A DNA stretch of 64,000 bases from Bacteroidota bacterium (GCA_016720655.1 JADKKE010000032.1:1-64000), one strand, 5' to 3'. Positions 10,005-20,431 are shown, counted from the stretch's first letter. The notes: generated from the sequence alone by a model not told the origin. A program made the numbers and translations.

Positions 10005-13000
10005 TTGTCCATGAAATTTAACCACATCGGTATAGTATTCTTATGTATTTTAGAAAACGATTTTTCAGTAGCTCTGATTCTCCTGGCTTTTCAAACGCAG
10101 GGACAATTATTCATCAATGAATTGATGAGTAACAATCAATCAACCATTCAGGATGCAGATGGTGATTACTTCGATTGGATAGAACTCTTACAATGCAGGG
10201 TGCGGTTTCTGTGAATCTGCAAGGTTCGGGACCTCAGATAATCCGGATAGCTTTTGAAAGATACCATTGTTTCGAAATAAATGACGTTTTTTGCCGGAGG
10301 CTATTTGAGAGTATGGTGTTCCGGAAAACAGAGCGCTTGCAGGAGTTGCAGCACACACTAATTTTTCCCTCAGTTCTCAGGGAGAAAATATTTATCTCTC
10401 TGATCCTTCCGGAACTGTGCTGGATAATATGCCCGCCGCATACTTACCTGCCGACAAGACTTATGGTCGTTTTCCGAATGGCTCTGCAAACACCTTCGCA
10501 TATCTTTCCAGCCCGACTCCTTAGGCAAGTAAATACTGTTTCTACATTACAAGGAGTGGTGATCAATAAACCTTTGTTTAGCCAGCCGGGTGGATTGTTC
10601 GAAGATTCCTTATACCTGACATTGACTTCTCCTGATATCAATGAACAAGTCCATTATACACTGGATGGTTCTGATCCGACTCCTGCTTCTCCTGTATTTA
10701 CTGCACCGATTTTTATTAAAAATAGGAAATGCGGATACGAATGTCTATTCCATGATTCGTACTTGTTACAAAGTCCATTTTGCTGCCTGACTGGAATCCA
10801 CCTGCTGGAAAATGTTTTTAAAGCCACAGTTGTAAGAGCCTTTTCGCTTGTTCCGCAAATGGTTATTTTCCCGGACCGATTCTTACGAATACCTATTTCG
10901 TTGACGATAGTATTTTTGAAGATATGAGATTCTGCCAATTGTCTGTCGTTTCTGATCCCCGTAATTTGTTCAATGATACAACAGGAATTTATGTTCCGGG
11001 AATTACTTATCAACCGAATACATTCAATGCAAATTATTATCAGCCTAGACCGGCTGGCAAACATTGAAATGTATATGTCGACAGCTCATCAGCATTCAAT
11101 AGCAATTTCCGGATTAATGTAAACGACAAAGCTCTCCTTCCAGTCCGCAAAAGGGATTGAATGTAAATGCATCGAGGATTATGGCGATAGTAAAAAAATT
11201 ACCCTTGTTTCAGAATGTTCCGGGCCCTAATAAATACCTGATAAATTTGAAGGTAAAAGTTCCGTGCCTGGGGAAGTGATCGCGACAAAGCATTGTTCAG
11301 AGATGCCTTCAGTACGCTTTTTATGGATCATACCAAACTCGATTACGAAGCCTACCGTCCGGTTGTTCTTTTTATTGATGGAGAATATTAGGCTTGCAGG
11401 AGTTGAGAGAACGTGATCGGGATCATTCTTATTATGAATCACATTATCTCATCGATCATAAAAACAGGATAGATATTCTCGAAGGTGCTGGAGCAAATAT
11501 TCTCGAAGGCGATAGCGTCGAGTGGAATAGCCTCATGAATTTCATCAGTACAAATCCACTTTCTGATTCTGCGAATTATGCTTACGTGAAATCAAAAGTG
11601 GATATCCAGAGCTTCATGCTTCATTACCTTTTTAGTATTTACATGTCCCGTTCCGATTGGCCGGATCAAAATGAAGCAAAATGGAGACCGAAAACTGTTG
11701 ATGGAAATGGAAATGATTATGTGGATATGGATGCGTAGTTGCGTACTATTTGAATCCCTGGGTGACATGCGTTTAACCAGGCTATCGTTGTAGTCGCGGA
11801 TATGGCCCCTCCGATTTGTTGAATTCATTTCTTACGAATCAGGAGTTCAAAATGAATGGATTAATCTTTTTGCAGATTTCTATGAACACTGAATTTCTTT
11901 TCTTCGCTTATGCAACGCAAGGTAGATTCCCCGTGTTCACTTGTCACCCTATTTTACAGAATACCAAAACCGCTGGCAAACAAATTGCAATTGGCAGGCG
12001 CAAACAGACAGTATGAAATGGTGGGTAAGCTTACGTTCGCAATTTTGCAAATCACAAACCCTGAAACACGTTTGACTTACCATTATTACCCGATGCAGCT
12101 GGCAGTTTCCGATACTTTAAAGGGAAAATTCAGGTGAACACCATCCGATTGATGAAAATACGACAAGGATTGCTCAACATACATTCCCCGGGACCGGCAT
12201 TTATTTCAAAGATGTTCCTGTGCCGCTTATCGCCATTGCCCGACCCGGATATAAATTTATCAAGTGGTTGCCAACGAATGATACTTCAGCTAGTATAACT
12301 ATAAATTTACAAAGTGATTCCGGTTTCATTGCGCTCTTCGATGTTGATACAAGTTATTTCCCTGTACTGCCTCCTGTAATCAACGAAGTAATGGCATCCA
12401 ATCTTTCCGCCATCGCTGACAACTACAATGAGTTTGACGACTGGCTGGAAATTTACAATCCGAATCCGGATACGCTGGATCTGCAGGTTATTATCTTACT
12501 GACAACCTGGTTTTACCTACTCGCTTTCCAATTGCAATCGGAAATGACTCTACGAAGATTCCTCCCTACGGGTAATATTCTGATTTGGGCGGATGATGAT
12601 ACAGAGCAGGAATTTTTGCATGCAAATTTCAAATTCAGCAGTACAGGAGATGATGTGTATTTGTTTGCGCCGGATGCAGAGACCTTGATAGATTCCGTTT
12701 CCATTCGACCGCAGGCAACCGATGAATCCTATGGCAGACTCAGTTGACGCCGCTCCGAACTGGATCCACTTTCCGATTGCCACGCCGAATGCCACCAATC
12801 AATTGTCGCCAACACAATCCTTAATTATTAATGAGTTGATGCCATTCAATAGTTCTGTGCTTGCCGACAATCAATCACAATTTGATCCATGGATTGAAAT
12901 TTACAACCCGAATACTGATACGCTGGATCTTGCAGGATGGTTTATATCGAATGATGCAGGCAATGGCCGTAAATTCAGATTTGTATTTGGCAATGATTCT

Positions 13001-13923
13001 ACGAAAATCGCTCCGCACGGATACAAAAATCCTTTGGGCAGATAACGAAGCTGATCAGGGCATCACCACCTGGAATTTAGATTGAGCAACCAGGGCGATT
13101 GTGTACCTTAGCAAACCGGATCACACACTACTTTCTGATTCTACTTGTATAGGAGGTCTCCGCCGCAAATGTATCCAGAGGGAGAAGGTTTGACGCTTCG
13201 CCAACATGGATCGACTTTATTGTTTCCACACCCAATGCGACTAACCAAAGTTCTCCGGCAGAATTTGTATTGATCAACGAAGTCCAGACAATCAATGCAT
13301 CTACCGTTCGCGACAACTACAATGAATTCGCTCCATGGGTTGAATTGTACAATCCGAATCCGGACACATTGAACCTGGAAGGTTGGTTTGTCAGCAACGA
13401 TCCATCAGATATCAATTATTTCCGTTTCTACGACAATGACTCGACAAAAATTTCTCCTGGATTTATGATGTTGTGGGGAGACGGACAAACACAACAGGAA
13501 TCCGTCATTTGAATTTTGCAACTGAATGCGAATGTCGAATGTTTCATCCCTTTCCAAACCCAATTCTTCTTTTCTTGATTCAGCATGTTATGGCCTGATC
13601 GCGGATAATCCCAAGGAAGAATTTCAGATGGCAATCCATCCTGGCAGAATTTCGTAATTCCTACACCGGATTCAAATAATGTGGATTTGTTTGTAGGGAT
13701 AAAACAGCTTGAAGAGCATTCCGACATTTTCCTATTTCCGAATCCCGTCAAAAACGGAATCGTTTATTTGAGCCGGAATATTTCCGGAACTGTTTCTGAT
13801 TTACAGGGACGTGAACTTCTGATCTTAAAAAATGAAAATATAATCGATGTTCTATCTTTTTCACCAGGTGTGTATGTGATTAATACATCAAATCAGGATC
13901 ACCTGCGCCTTATAATTGAATAA
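10005..13923 (+). pseudogene. Large secreted lamin-tail-domain / CotH-kinase protein with T9SS tail, frame-broken
   Basis: After a hydrophobic leader the frame reads GQLFINELMSNNQSTIQDADG, the start of a lamin tail domain (LTD). Around 10,600-10,700 comes a chitobiase C-terminal-like Fn3 block (VHYTLDGSDPTPASPVF). From about 11,390 to 11,720 the clean stretch ELRERDRDHSYYESHY, NSLMNF, WPDQNEAKWRP, DYVDMDA matches the CotH atypical kinase core. Three further LTD repeats start near 12,370, 12,820 and 13,270 (each INExM...N...W.EIYNPN.DTLDL). A T9SS sorting domain ends at 13,923 (IFLFPNPVKNGIVYLSR). About 1,300 residues. CotH-family proteins phosphorylate secreted or surface proteins in known cases; LTDs bind extracellular ligands. 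Many frame breaks. Confidence 0.72.
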
Positions 13924-14051
13924 GCCTGATTAATTCCATCCTTTTAAAGCTAAATTCCATGGTTCTTAATGGGCTTTGAACATTAATTTCTGTTAATTAC
14001 TTTCAAAACAAGCCTCAAAAAACCTATTTTTAACCCAACAAAATCAACCCT

Positions 14052-15352
14052 ATGAAATACACTGCCATCGACAAAAATCTGTACATCGAAAACAGAAAGA
14101 AATTTATTGCTCAGTTGCAAGCGAATTCAATTGCTATTTTTCAGCAATGATGAAATGCCGAGAAGCGGTGATGGACTTTTCCTTTCGTCAGCAGTCGGAT
14201 TTGCTTTTGGTTAAGTGGAATAGATCAGGAGCAAATCGATTCTTGTTCTTGCACCGAATCATCCGCTGCCGGAATACAGAGAAGTTTGTTTTTTGAGAAA
14301 GACAAATGAACACATTGCTGTTTGGGAAGGACATAAATATACCAAGGAAGAAGCGGGAAGTATCCGGGATTCAATATGTCTATTGGGTGGATGATTTTCA
14401 AACAATGTTGCCGGTGATGATGCATCATTCAAAAGTGTTTATGTGAATTTGAATGAGAACGATCGCTTCGTTACTGAAGTTGTGTATCGCGACGAACGTT
14501 GTGCGCGTGAATTGAAAAGCAAATATCCAAATCACATTTACGAACGCTCCGGCCCAATCATGGCAAAATTACGTGCTATCAAATCAGATACTGAAGTAAA
14601 GCAAATGCAGGTAGCTGCAGATATTACGGAGAAAGCTTTTCGTCGAGTACTGGGTTTTGTTCGTCCGGGTGTAATGGAATACCAAATCGAAGCAGAAATC
14701 ACACACGAATTTCTTTGGAACCGTGCAACAGGACATGCTTATTCTCCCATCATTGCAAGTGGGGCAAGCGCCAATGTTTTGCACTATACAGAAAACAATC
14801 GTGAATGTAAAGACGGCGATGTAATTCTCATGGATTTCGGAGCGGAGTATGCAAATTATGCTGCAGATTTAACACGAAGCATTCCCGTTAACGGAAAATT
14901 TACAAAGAGACAAAAGGATGTTTACAACGCAGTATTGCGCGATGAAAGCGGCAACAAAAATGCTTGTCGTAGGTAACATTATCCCAAAATACCATGAAGA
15001 AGTTGGGAAGCTAATGGAACAGGAACTGATCGGACTCGGCTTGTTAAAAGCGGAAGACGTGAAAAAGCAAGATCCAAAACAACCTTTGTACAAGAAATAT
15101 TTCATGCATGGTACCAGCCATTTTCTTGGATTGGATGTTCACGACATCGGTAACCGCTATGAGCCAATGCAAGCCGGTATGGTCTTCACTTGTGAGCCCG
15201 GTATTTATATCCCGGAAGAAAACCTCGGCATTCGAATCGAGAACGATATTTTACTCACAGCCAAAGGTCCGGTTGATTTGATGGCAAATATTCCTATCGA
15301 AGCTGATGAGATCGAGGAGTTGATGGCGAAGCAACGCGTGAGCGTAGGGTAA
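14052..15352 (+). pseudogene. pepP: Xaa-Pro aminopeptidase (M24B), frame-broken
   Basis: The ATG at 14,052 gives MKYTAIDKNLYIENRKKFIA, the usual Bacteroidota PepP start. The N-terminal creatinase-like domain is broken between 14,140 and 14,440. The catalytic pita-bread domain is well seen: VILMDFGAEYANYAADLTRS (metal aspartates), GTSHFLGLDVHD (histidine), FTCEPGIYI (glutamate) and NDILLT. Another one-base slip at about 14,945 turns VLRVMKAATKMLVVGN into two frames. Total about 430 residues. The enzyme removes the first residue from peptides with proline in position two. The three visible breaks lie at the right edge of the error-rich part of the window. Confidence 0.85.
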
Positions 15353-15403
15353 GTTGTTTGCTGAGTTTGATTTGAATGCTTTTGGGGAGGGAGTTTGCTT
15401 GCT

Positions 15404-15550
15404 GGTATAAAGTATCAGGTATAAAGTATAAGGTATGCTCCCGGATTCATAGATTTAGCATTATACTACCGTTTTAGCGCTTCAACATTGCACACAGTAC
15501 TTTATACTTTATACTTAATACTTAATACTTTATACTTAATACCTTATACC
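15404..15550. repeat. Inverted pair of GTATAAR heptamer arrays
   Basis: Units GGTATAA, AGTATCA, GGTATAA, AGTATAA run at 15,404-15,436. The reverse complement family (TACTTTA, TACTTTA, TACTTAA, TACTTAA, TACTTTA, TACTTAA, TACCTTA) fills 15,496-15,550. The second array ends 5 nt before the TetR start. The two arms can pair across a 60-nt spacer. Confidence 0.8.
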
Positions 15551-15555
15551 AACAA

Positions 15556-16131
15556 ATGGCTAGAGTAAAAGACGACCAAAAAATTGAATTGATTTATCAG
15601 GCAACAATGGGGCTGGTGATGAAGCATGGTTTTACGGCTTTGAAGATGGCGGATGTTGCTGCGGAGGCAGGATTGGCTACGGGTACAGTTTATATATATT
15701 TCAAGGATAAAGAAACGCTGATCAATCAACTGTATAATTATATTCGGGAGAAAAGCACAGGATTGTATGCGGAAGGAATTGACGAAGAAGATTCTTTCCG
15801 AAAATCCTTACGTCGGCTATGGAAACAGTTTTTTAATTTTAGTATGGAGCATTCTGCAGAAGCTGCTTTCCTGGAGCAATACCAGCGTTCACCCTACCTG
15901 ACAGGCAAAAGCAAAAAAGAGAATAATCTGTTAATGCAGCCATTTTTGGAATTGCTCAGTCGTGGTCAGCAGGAAAAACGTTTGGTAAAATTGGAGAAAG
16001 AAGTGATCCTCTCTTTAATGATCGGACCTGTACATGAGATGATTCGCTCACAGACAAATGGCTCCCTGAAAATTACACCAACGGTCATCGACTCTACATT
16101 TGAACTCATTTGGGAGAGTGTGAAACGCTAA
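15556..16131 (+). CDS. TetR/AcrR family transcriptional regulator
   Basis: A 191-residue protein with a TetR N-terminal HTH: IELIYQATMGLVMKHGFTALKM, then ADVAAEAGLATGTVYIYFKD as recognition helix region (residues about 25-55). The remaining helices form the ligand-binding and dimer domain, which is not diagnostic. It is the first intact gene of the window; its ATG comes 5 nt after a heptamer array, leaving almost no ordinary 5' leader, so transcription must start in or before the array. The next gene (DinB family) follows after 24 nt on the same strand and may be co-transcribed. Ligand and target genes are unknown. Confidence 0.85.
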   Translation: MARVKDDQKIELIYQATMGLVMKHGFTALKMADVAAEAGLATGTVYIYFKDKETLINQLYNYIREKSTGLYAEGIDEEDSFRKSLRRLWKQFFNFSMEHSAEAAFLEQYQRSPYLTGKSKKENNLLMQPFLELLSRGQQEKRLVKLEKEVILSLMIGPVHEMIRSQTNGSLKITPTVIDSTFELIWESVKR

Positions 16132-16155
16132 AATATTTCTCCAAAAATTAATACC

Positions 16156-16647
16156 ATGAAAGAAATGCTTTTGAAGTACGTAAAGTACAATCTTTGGGCA
16201 AATCAACGATTGCTGGATATTATTTCAGAACATTGTTCTGATGAACAATTGAACAGAGAACTGGTGAGTAGTTTTCCAACTATTCGGAAAACACTTTTAC
16301 ACACCTGGGGAGCAGAATCTGTTTGGTTGATACGCCTGAATGGATCGTCTCCGAATGCATGGACATGGATGCAATACGAAGGATCACAAGATGAATTGAA
16401 AAAAGAAATCCTCAACAATGACCAGGCATGGATTGACTTTGTTCAGGATAAAGATGAAAAGTTTCTGTCCGCTGTTTTTGATTACAAAACATTAGACGGC
16501 AAAGAATATTCGAGTAAACGATCAGAAACGATCCATCATTGTATGAACCACAGTACTTTTCATCGTGGGCAATTGGTGACGATGTTGCGAGAGGTAGGTA
16601 TTACAAATATGGTGTCGACGGATTTTATTGCGTTTTGCAGAATTTAA
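16156..16647 (+). CDS. DinB family protein
   Basis: A 163-residue four-helix-bundle protein: MLLKYVKYNLWANQRLLDII at the start, TLLHTWGAESVWLIRLNG in the middle (metal-binding histidine in LLHTWGAE), and HHCMNHSTFHRGQLVTMLRE near the end (HxxxHxxxHRGQ). These are the three histidine positions typical of DinB/YfiT-like enzymes, many of which bind a divalent metal and act as thiol-dependent transferases. The exact reaction is unknown. It follows the TetR gene by 24 nt, so that regulator may control it. Confidence 0.85.
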   Translation: MKEMLLKYVKYNLWANQRLLDIISEHCSDEQLNRELVSSFPTIRKTLLHTWGAESVWLIRLNGSSPNAWTWMQYEGSQDELKKEILNNDQAWIDFVQDKDEKFLSAVFDYKTLDGKEYSSKRSETIHHCMNHSTFHRGQLVTMLREVGITNMVSTDFIAFCRI

Positions 16648-16739
16648 TAAGGGGACGAGACGGGGGGCGAGGGACGTTCTCGCTTAATTACGAGGTGTCA
16701 GCTTTTAATTAAGAATGGCTAACCGTTGATAAGGGAGCA

Positions 16740-16796
16740 AATAACTTAATAACTCAATAACCCAATAACCCAATAACTTAATAACCCAATAACTTT
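16740..16796. repeat. AATAACYY octamer array
   Basis: Seven 8-nt units in a row: AATAACTT, AATAACTC, AATAACCC, AATAACCC, AATAACTT, AATAACCC, AATAACTT. It touches the stop codon of the acetyltransferase gene on the minus strand (16,797). A G-rich degenerate stretch (GGGGACGAGACGGGGG) lies just after the DinB stop. Confidence 0.85.
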
Positions 16797-17391
16797 TCAA
16801 ACAAAGAATTTCTCCATCACAATATTCTTATCACACGGCAGCCATTGCAAGACTATCTCCGGATGTGTGCTTGCTTTTTCCATGAGTACAGAATACCCCA
16901 ATCCGCTGTAGATTTTAAAAGCTTTTCTTTCATCAGGGAAGCGAGAATCCTTTTCCTCTGAATTCAGGAAGTGTAAGACCAATGTCAATTATCAATGCTC
17001 CTTGCTTCCAATGATGGTGCACTTCATTGATGTAGGACATTTTCGCTGCTGCTTGTTCTAAATTTTCTGCAGGAATAAAATATTTGAAAAGCGTGCCTTT
17101 GATGATAGTTCCCGGTTGTCCGGATTCACCTTCGATCCAACCTGCAACGGCTCCTGCAACTTTCCCTTCGTATTCTGCCATCAGGTAATCCGAATAGCAG
17201 AGCTCTTGTCCGGTTGCATCTTCAGCAAGTATGTCAGCCAGTATTTTCCGAATCTCTAATTCCGGCAATTCAAAAATTTTGCTGTAACTAAAAACATCCG
17301 TTCCGCTTTTCTCGGCAGCTACAATAGTTTCAATTAAAAAAGGAATATCCTTTTCTTCTGCTTTTCGGAAAACGAGCGGGTTATGTTCCAT
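16797..17391 (-). pseudogene. GNAT family N-acetyltransferase with internal deletion and frameshift
   Basis: The start at 17,391 gives MEHNPLVFRKAEEKDIPFLI, a GNAT N-terminus, and the acetyl-CoA motif A is visible as IDIGLTLPEFRGKGF. The frame then stops at SLP, while another frame goes on at once with KAFKIYSGLGYSVLMEKAS, the usual C-terminal GNAT strand and helix. In a third frame the join reads LASLMKE, the start of the helix after motif A. So about 20-30 residues between this helix and KAFKIY seem to be missing as well as the frame. The substrate is unknown. The gene is probably inactive if the sequence is right. Confidence 0.7.
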
Positions 17392-17463
17392 TAAACAAAT
17401 ATAAGGATCATGGATTCCAAATTGAAATGCATGGAATTTAATTTCGTCAAAGAATTTGTAGCC

Positions 17464-18513
17464 TTAATTCTTCTTCAGCAATGCGTCCCAGCCCTGAGCA
17501 GTGAGTGCAATCTGGTTCCCGGACTTGTCAACCAAATTCGAACCACTGCCAGCATCGGTGATGTGACCAATGATCGATATATCCATGTGCATTCTCAACT
17601 TTTCATAATCCTCCTGACGAATCGTGAATAATAATTCATAATCCTCTCCACCACTCAAAGCACACACCGTAGGATCCAAACCGAATTCACGAGCACGGTC
17701 ATACGTTTGCGGATCGATAGGAATTTTGTCTTCGTAGATTGCACAACCTACACCGGATTGACGGCACAAATGCAAAACTTCGGATGACAAGCCATCCGAG
17801 ATATCAATCATTGATGTTGGTTTCACACCAAGTTCTTTGAGTTTGGCAGGGATTTCCTTTCTGGCTTCCGGTTTAAGTTGACGTTCCAGGATATAATCAT
17901 TGCCGCTTAGATCAGGCTGAATTTTCGGATTCTCAAGAAAAATTTTCTTTTCACGTTCGAGAATTTGTAATCCCATATACGCGCCTCCAAGATCACCACT
18001 GACACAAATCAGGTCATGTTCTTTCGCACCATTTCTATAAACAATTTCATCCTTTTCTGCAATCCCGATCGCTGTGATGGATAGGATTAATCCGGAAGTT
18101 GATGTTGTCGTATCGCCTCCAACGAGATCAACTTTGTATTGCTCGCAAGCCAGTTCCATTCCACTGTACAATTCTTCAACAGCTTCAAGCGAAAACCTGT
18201 TTGATATCGCAATGCTCACCAGGATTTGTTTCGGTGTTGCATTCATCGCATACACATCACTGAGGTTCACGACAACAGCTTTGTATCCAAGGTGTCGCAA
18301 AGGATGAAACATCAGGTCGAAATGAACACCTTCAACGAGCATGTCGCAGGTTACAACTGTATTCAAGCCATTTGAATCAATCACGGCGGCGTCATCACCA
18401 ATTCCTTTGAGCGTTTCCGGGTTGCGTAATTTGATACTCTTCTGGATTAATTCGATCAGACCAAATTCACCGAGGTCACCCAATTCCGTTCGTTTTGTTG
18501 TATTTTCAAACAT
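17464..18513 (-). CDS. thiL: Thiamine-monophosphate kinase
   Basis: A 349-residue ThiL with the AIRS-like ATP-grasp fold: LKGIGDDAAVID (residues about 40-52), VVTCDMLVEGVHFDL, GYKAVVVNLSDVYAMNATP, VDLVGGDTTTS and MIDISDGLSSEVLHL. It phosphorylates thiamine monophosphate to thiamine diphosphate with ATP, the last step of cofactor synthesis, in the cytoplasm. The length is normal and all metal-binding aspartates expected from the family are visible. It lies between two minus-strand genes but 70-95 nt from each; no other thiamine genes are nearby. Confidence 0.95.
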   Translation of the reverse strand: MFENTTKRTELGDLGEFGLIELIQKSIKLRNPETLKGIGDDAAVIDSNGLNTVVTCDMLVEGVHFDLMFHPLRHLGYKAVVVNLSDVYAMNATPKQILVSIAISNRFSLEAVEELYSGMELACEQYKVDLVGGDTTTSTSGLILSITAIGIAEKDEIVYRNGAKEHDLICVSGDLGGAYMGLQILEREKKIFLENPKIQPDLSGNDYILERQLKPEARKEIPAKLKELGVKPTSMIDISDGLSSEVLHLCRQSGVGCAIYEDKIPIDPQTYDRAREFGLDPTVCALSGGEDYELLFTIRQEDYEKLRMHMDISIIGHITDAGSGSNLVDKSGNQIALTAQGWDALLKKN

Positions 18514-18608
18514 CTTTTTGCAATTGTAACGCGAAGGTAAGGATTCATCAGAACAATTCCTGAGAACAAAATACGGGAGGTAAAAATGGCAACAGTTTTG
18601 GAGAAAAA

Positions 18609-19781
18609 TTATTTGTAAATATATTTTTCATACTTCACGAAATTTCCCTCCTTCACACTGAGTAGTCGGCTTGCCTGAGTGCCGCTCACTTTCCCGCTTT
18701 TGTAAATATCCATCACAAGTGTTGAAAAAGACCGACTACTTCTTCTCAATTGCATGACATAATAATTTGGTCCTCCGGAGGATTTTGGTTTCTTTGATTC
18801 CTTAATTAAAAATTCTTTCCAGGCTTGATCCGCTTCCTTTAAAAGGATACTGAATATATCTTCATTTATAAGATTTAACCGTTTTGCCCGCACGAGAAAA
18901 GCCTGGTTACTGACACCCAGCCTTCGTCCGGCTTTGCTGATATGGCGCAATGTCAGATCCCCTTTTACTTCCAGGAATGAGCGGACATCCGATTCCGGCA
19001 GTAGCGCTTCTTCTGCAACAGCTCTGCAAAATTTTTCTACGACATGCAGATTCTGCGGCTCCTTCAGACTGATTTCCGTATCCTTTGAAATTCCGGAAAC
19101 ACCGATCCAGATATGAACCAATTCATGCACCATAGTGAACAACTGACCATGATCCCAATCATCAGCATTGATGAAAATAAAAGGAGCAAATTTATCTGCA
19201 ATTGCAAAGCCTTTAAAATTGTCGCTGTCAAGTTTGAGTCGGGTGTGAAAATTGCTACTCAAAGTCACAAAGATTTTCTTGCCTTCCGCCTGATCGATCC
19301 AATGTTTGAGAGGCTTCAGATCAGCTTTTCCGGGTTGAATGTTCAGCACCTTACGAATGTCTTTTGCAACAACATCAACCGGACTTTTGATTGTATATTT
19401 TCCAACAAAATCAATTTTCTTTTCTCTTCGTGTCGCTAAAAATTTGCTTAGCCATTCCTGCTTCTCCTGAATTTCGCGCATCATGAAAATGACTGCAGTA
19501 CTAAGTTCTTCTTCTTTGTTACTTCGAAAATCTTTGAGGGCCGGGAAATCTTTTGGAATATACTTGAGATAAAACACATCAATAGGCCTACGGTATAATC
19601 GCGCAAGTTTCTCTACCTGTTTCACACTGGGCCATTCAATACCTTCCGGAGATTCCCAATCCCGAATACGATCAACTTTGCAAGTTTTTGAAATTGTTGA
19701 CGCAGCTTTTTCAAGAGAAATTTTTGCTGTCTTGCGAGCCCATTTAAGTACTTCCCGATTGATGTTTGCTTTGGTAGCCAC
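18609..19781 (-). CDS. HTH-domain ImmA/IrrE family metallopeptidase
   Basis: A 390-residue protein. Residues about 1-75 form an Xre-like HTH (ISLEKAASTISKTCKVDRIRDWE, PSVKQVEKLARLYRRPIDVFYL). The middle carries the zinc motif HELVH at residues 219-223 followed by IWIGVSGIS, and EKFCRAVAEEALLPE further on, the pattern of DUF955/ImmA-IrrE peptidases. These proteins often cleave or control a repressor, or act as the antitoxin-like partner of a toxin such as DUF4411 in toxin-antitoxin loci. No toxin-like small gene is adjacent here; thiL lies on one side and repeats on the other, so it may be an orphan remnant of such a locus. Confidence 0.85.
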   Translation of the reverse strand: MATKANINREVLKWARKTAKISLEKAASTISKTCKVDRIRDWESPEGIEWPSVKQVEKLARLYRRPIDVFYLKYIPKDFPALKDFRSNKEEELSTAVIFMMREIQEKQEWLSKFLATRREKKIDFVGKYTIKSPVDVVAKDIRKVLNIQPGKADLKPLKHWIDQAEGKKIFVTLSSNFHTRLKLDSDNFKGFAIADKFAPFIFINADDWDHGQLFTMVHELVHIWIGVSGISKDTEISLKEPQNLHVVEKFCRAVAEEALLPESDVRSFLEVKGDLTLRHISKAGRRLGVSNQAFLVRAKRLNLINEDIFSILLKEADQAWKEFLIKESKKPKSSGGPNYYVMQLRRSSRSFSTLVMDIYKSGKVSGTQASRLLSVKEGNFVKYEKYIYK

Positions 19782-19888
19782 TTAGTTTGTAGTTATTAGT
19801 TGTTCGTTGTTCGTACGGGAATACAATTTGATACAGTCTCCCGTTCTAATTTCTAATTTCTATTTTCTGAATAACTCAGCAAATTGCG

Positions 19889-19988
19889 AAATAACTTAAT
19901 AACCCAATAACGAAATTCAGTGTGAGTTTGGGTGTGAGTGCGGAGGTCCATCAGTCCCTCGTCCCTTCGTCCCTTCGTCCCACGCCCC
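19889..19988. repeat. AATAACYY, GTGAG-type and CGTCCCTT arrays
   Basis: The 323-nt gap before the SUF operon holds three kinds of short arrays: AATAACTT, AATAACCC, AATAAC at 19,889-19,911; a GTGTGAGTTT/GTGTGAGTG stretch near 19,918-19,943; and CGTCCCTT units at 19,954-19,988. TCTAATT-type heptamers precede them at about 19,845-19,865. Confidence 0.75.
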
Positions 19989-20048
19989 ATTTTAAAGTCC
20001 ATCGCCACAATTCGTTGATTTTCAGGTGTTCAAAAGGCTGAAGATAGC

Positions 20049-20079
20049 TTGTTTAGAACCCATCTAAATAGTACCTTTG
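20049..20079 (+). promoter_or_regulatory. Bacteroidota-type promoter for the SUF operon
   Basis: TTG at 20,049-20,051 and TACCTTTG at 20,072-20,079, 20 nt apart, match the Bacteroidota primary sigma pattern TTG-N19/20-TAnnTTTG. Transcription would start near 20,086, about 20 nt before the iscA-like ATG. Confidence 0.65.
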
Positions 20080-20104
20080 TACTTGATTATTAAGCAAAAA
20101 CAAG

Positions 20105-20431
20105 ATGATAACGGTAACGGAAAATGCTAAAGCTAAGGCAATTGAGCTGATGAAGGCCGAAAATAAGGGAGAAGGGGCATTTATCAGGGTAGGCGTTGAA
20201 GGTGGAGGTTGTTCGGGGCTCACATATAAGCTTGAATTTGATACAGTAACACGCCCTGACGATAAAATCTTTGAAGATAAAGGCATCAAAATAGTCTGCG
20301 ACAAAAAGAGCTTTCTCTATCTCATCGGCACCGAACTGGACTTCAGCGACGGACTTAATGGAAAAGGATTTGCATTTCACAATCCAAATGCTTCACGAAC
20401 CTGCGGTTGTGGTGAATCGTTTTCGGTCTGA
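20105..20431 (+). CDS. A-type iron-sulfur carrier (SufA/IscA/ErpA family)
   Basis: A 108-residue HesB/IscA protein. It has the three conserved cysteines: one in GVEGGGCSGLTYKLEF (residue about 38) and the pair CGCGESF at the C-terminus. The protein receives an Fe-S cluster from the SufBCD scaffold and hands it to target enzymes in the cytoplasm. It is the first gene of the SUF operon and follows a good promoter. The 126-nt gap to sufB contains GTGAATA heptamers and AATAACTC octamers, so sufB may also have its own leader. Confidence 0.92.
   Translation: MITVTENAKAKAIELMKAENKGEGAFIRVGVEGGGCSGLTYKLEFDTVTRPDDKIFEDKGIKIVCDKKSFLYLIGTELDFSDGLNGKGFAFHNPNASRTCGCGESFSV

Noticed and set aside
15404..15550. 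CRISPR array
   Set aside because: Units are only 7 nt without spacers and no cas genes are present; the same holds for all other arrays.
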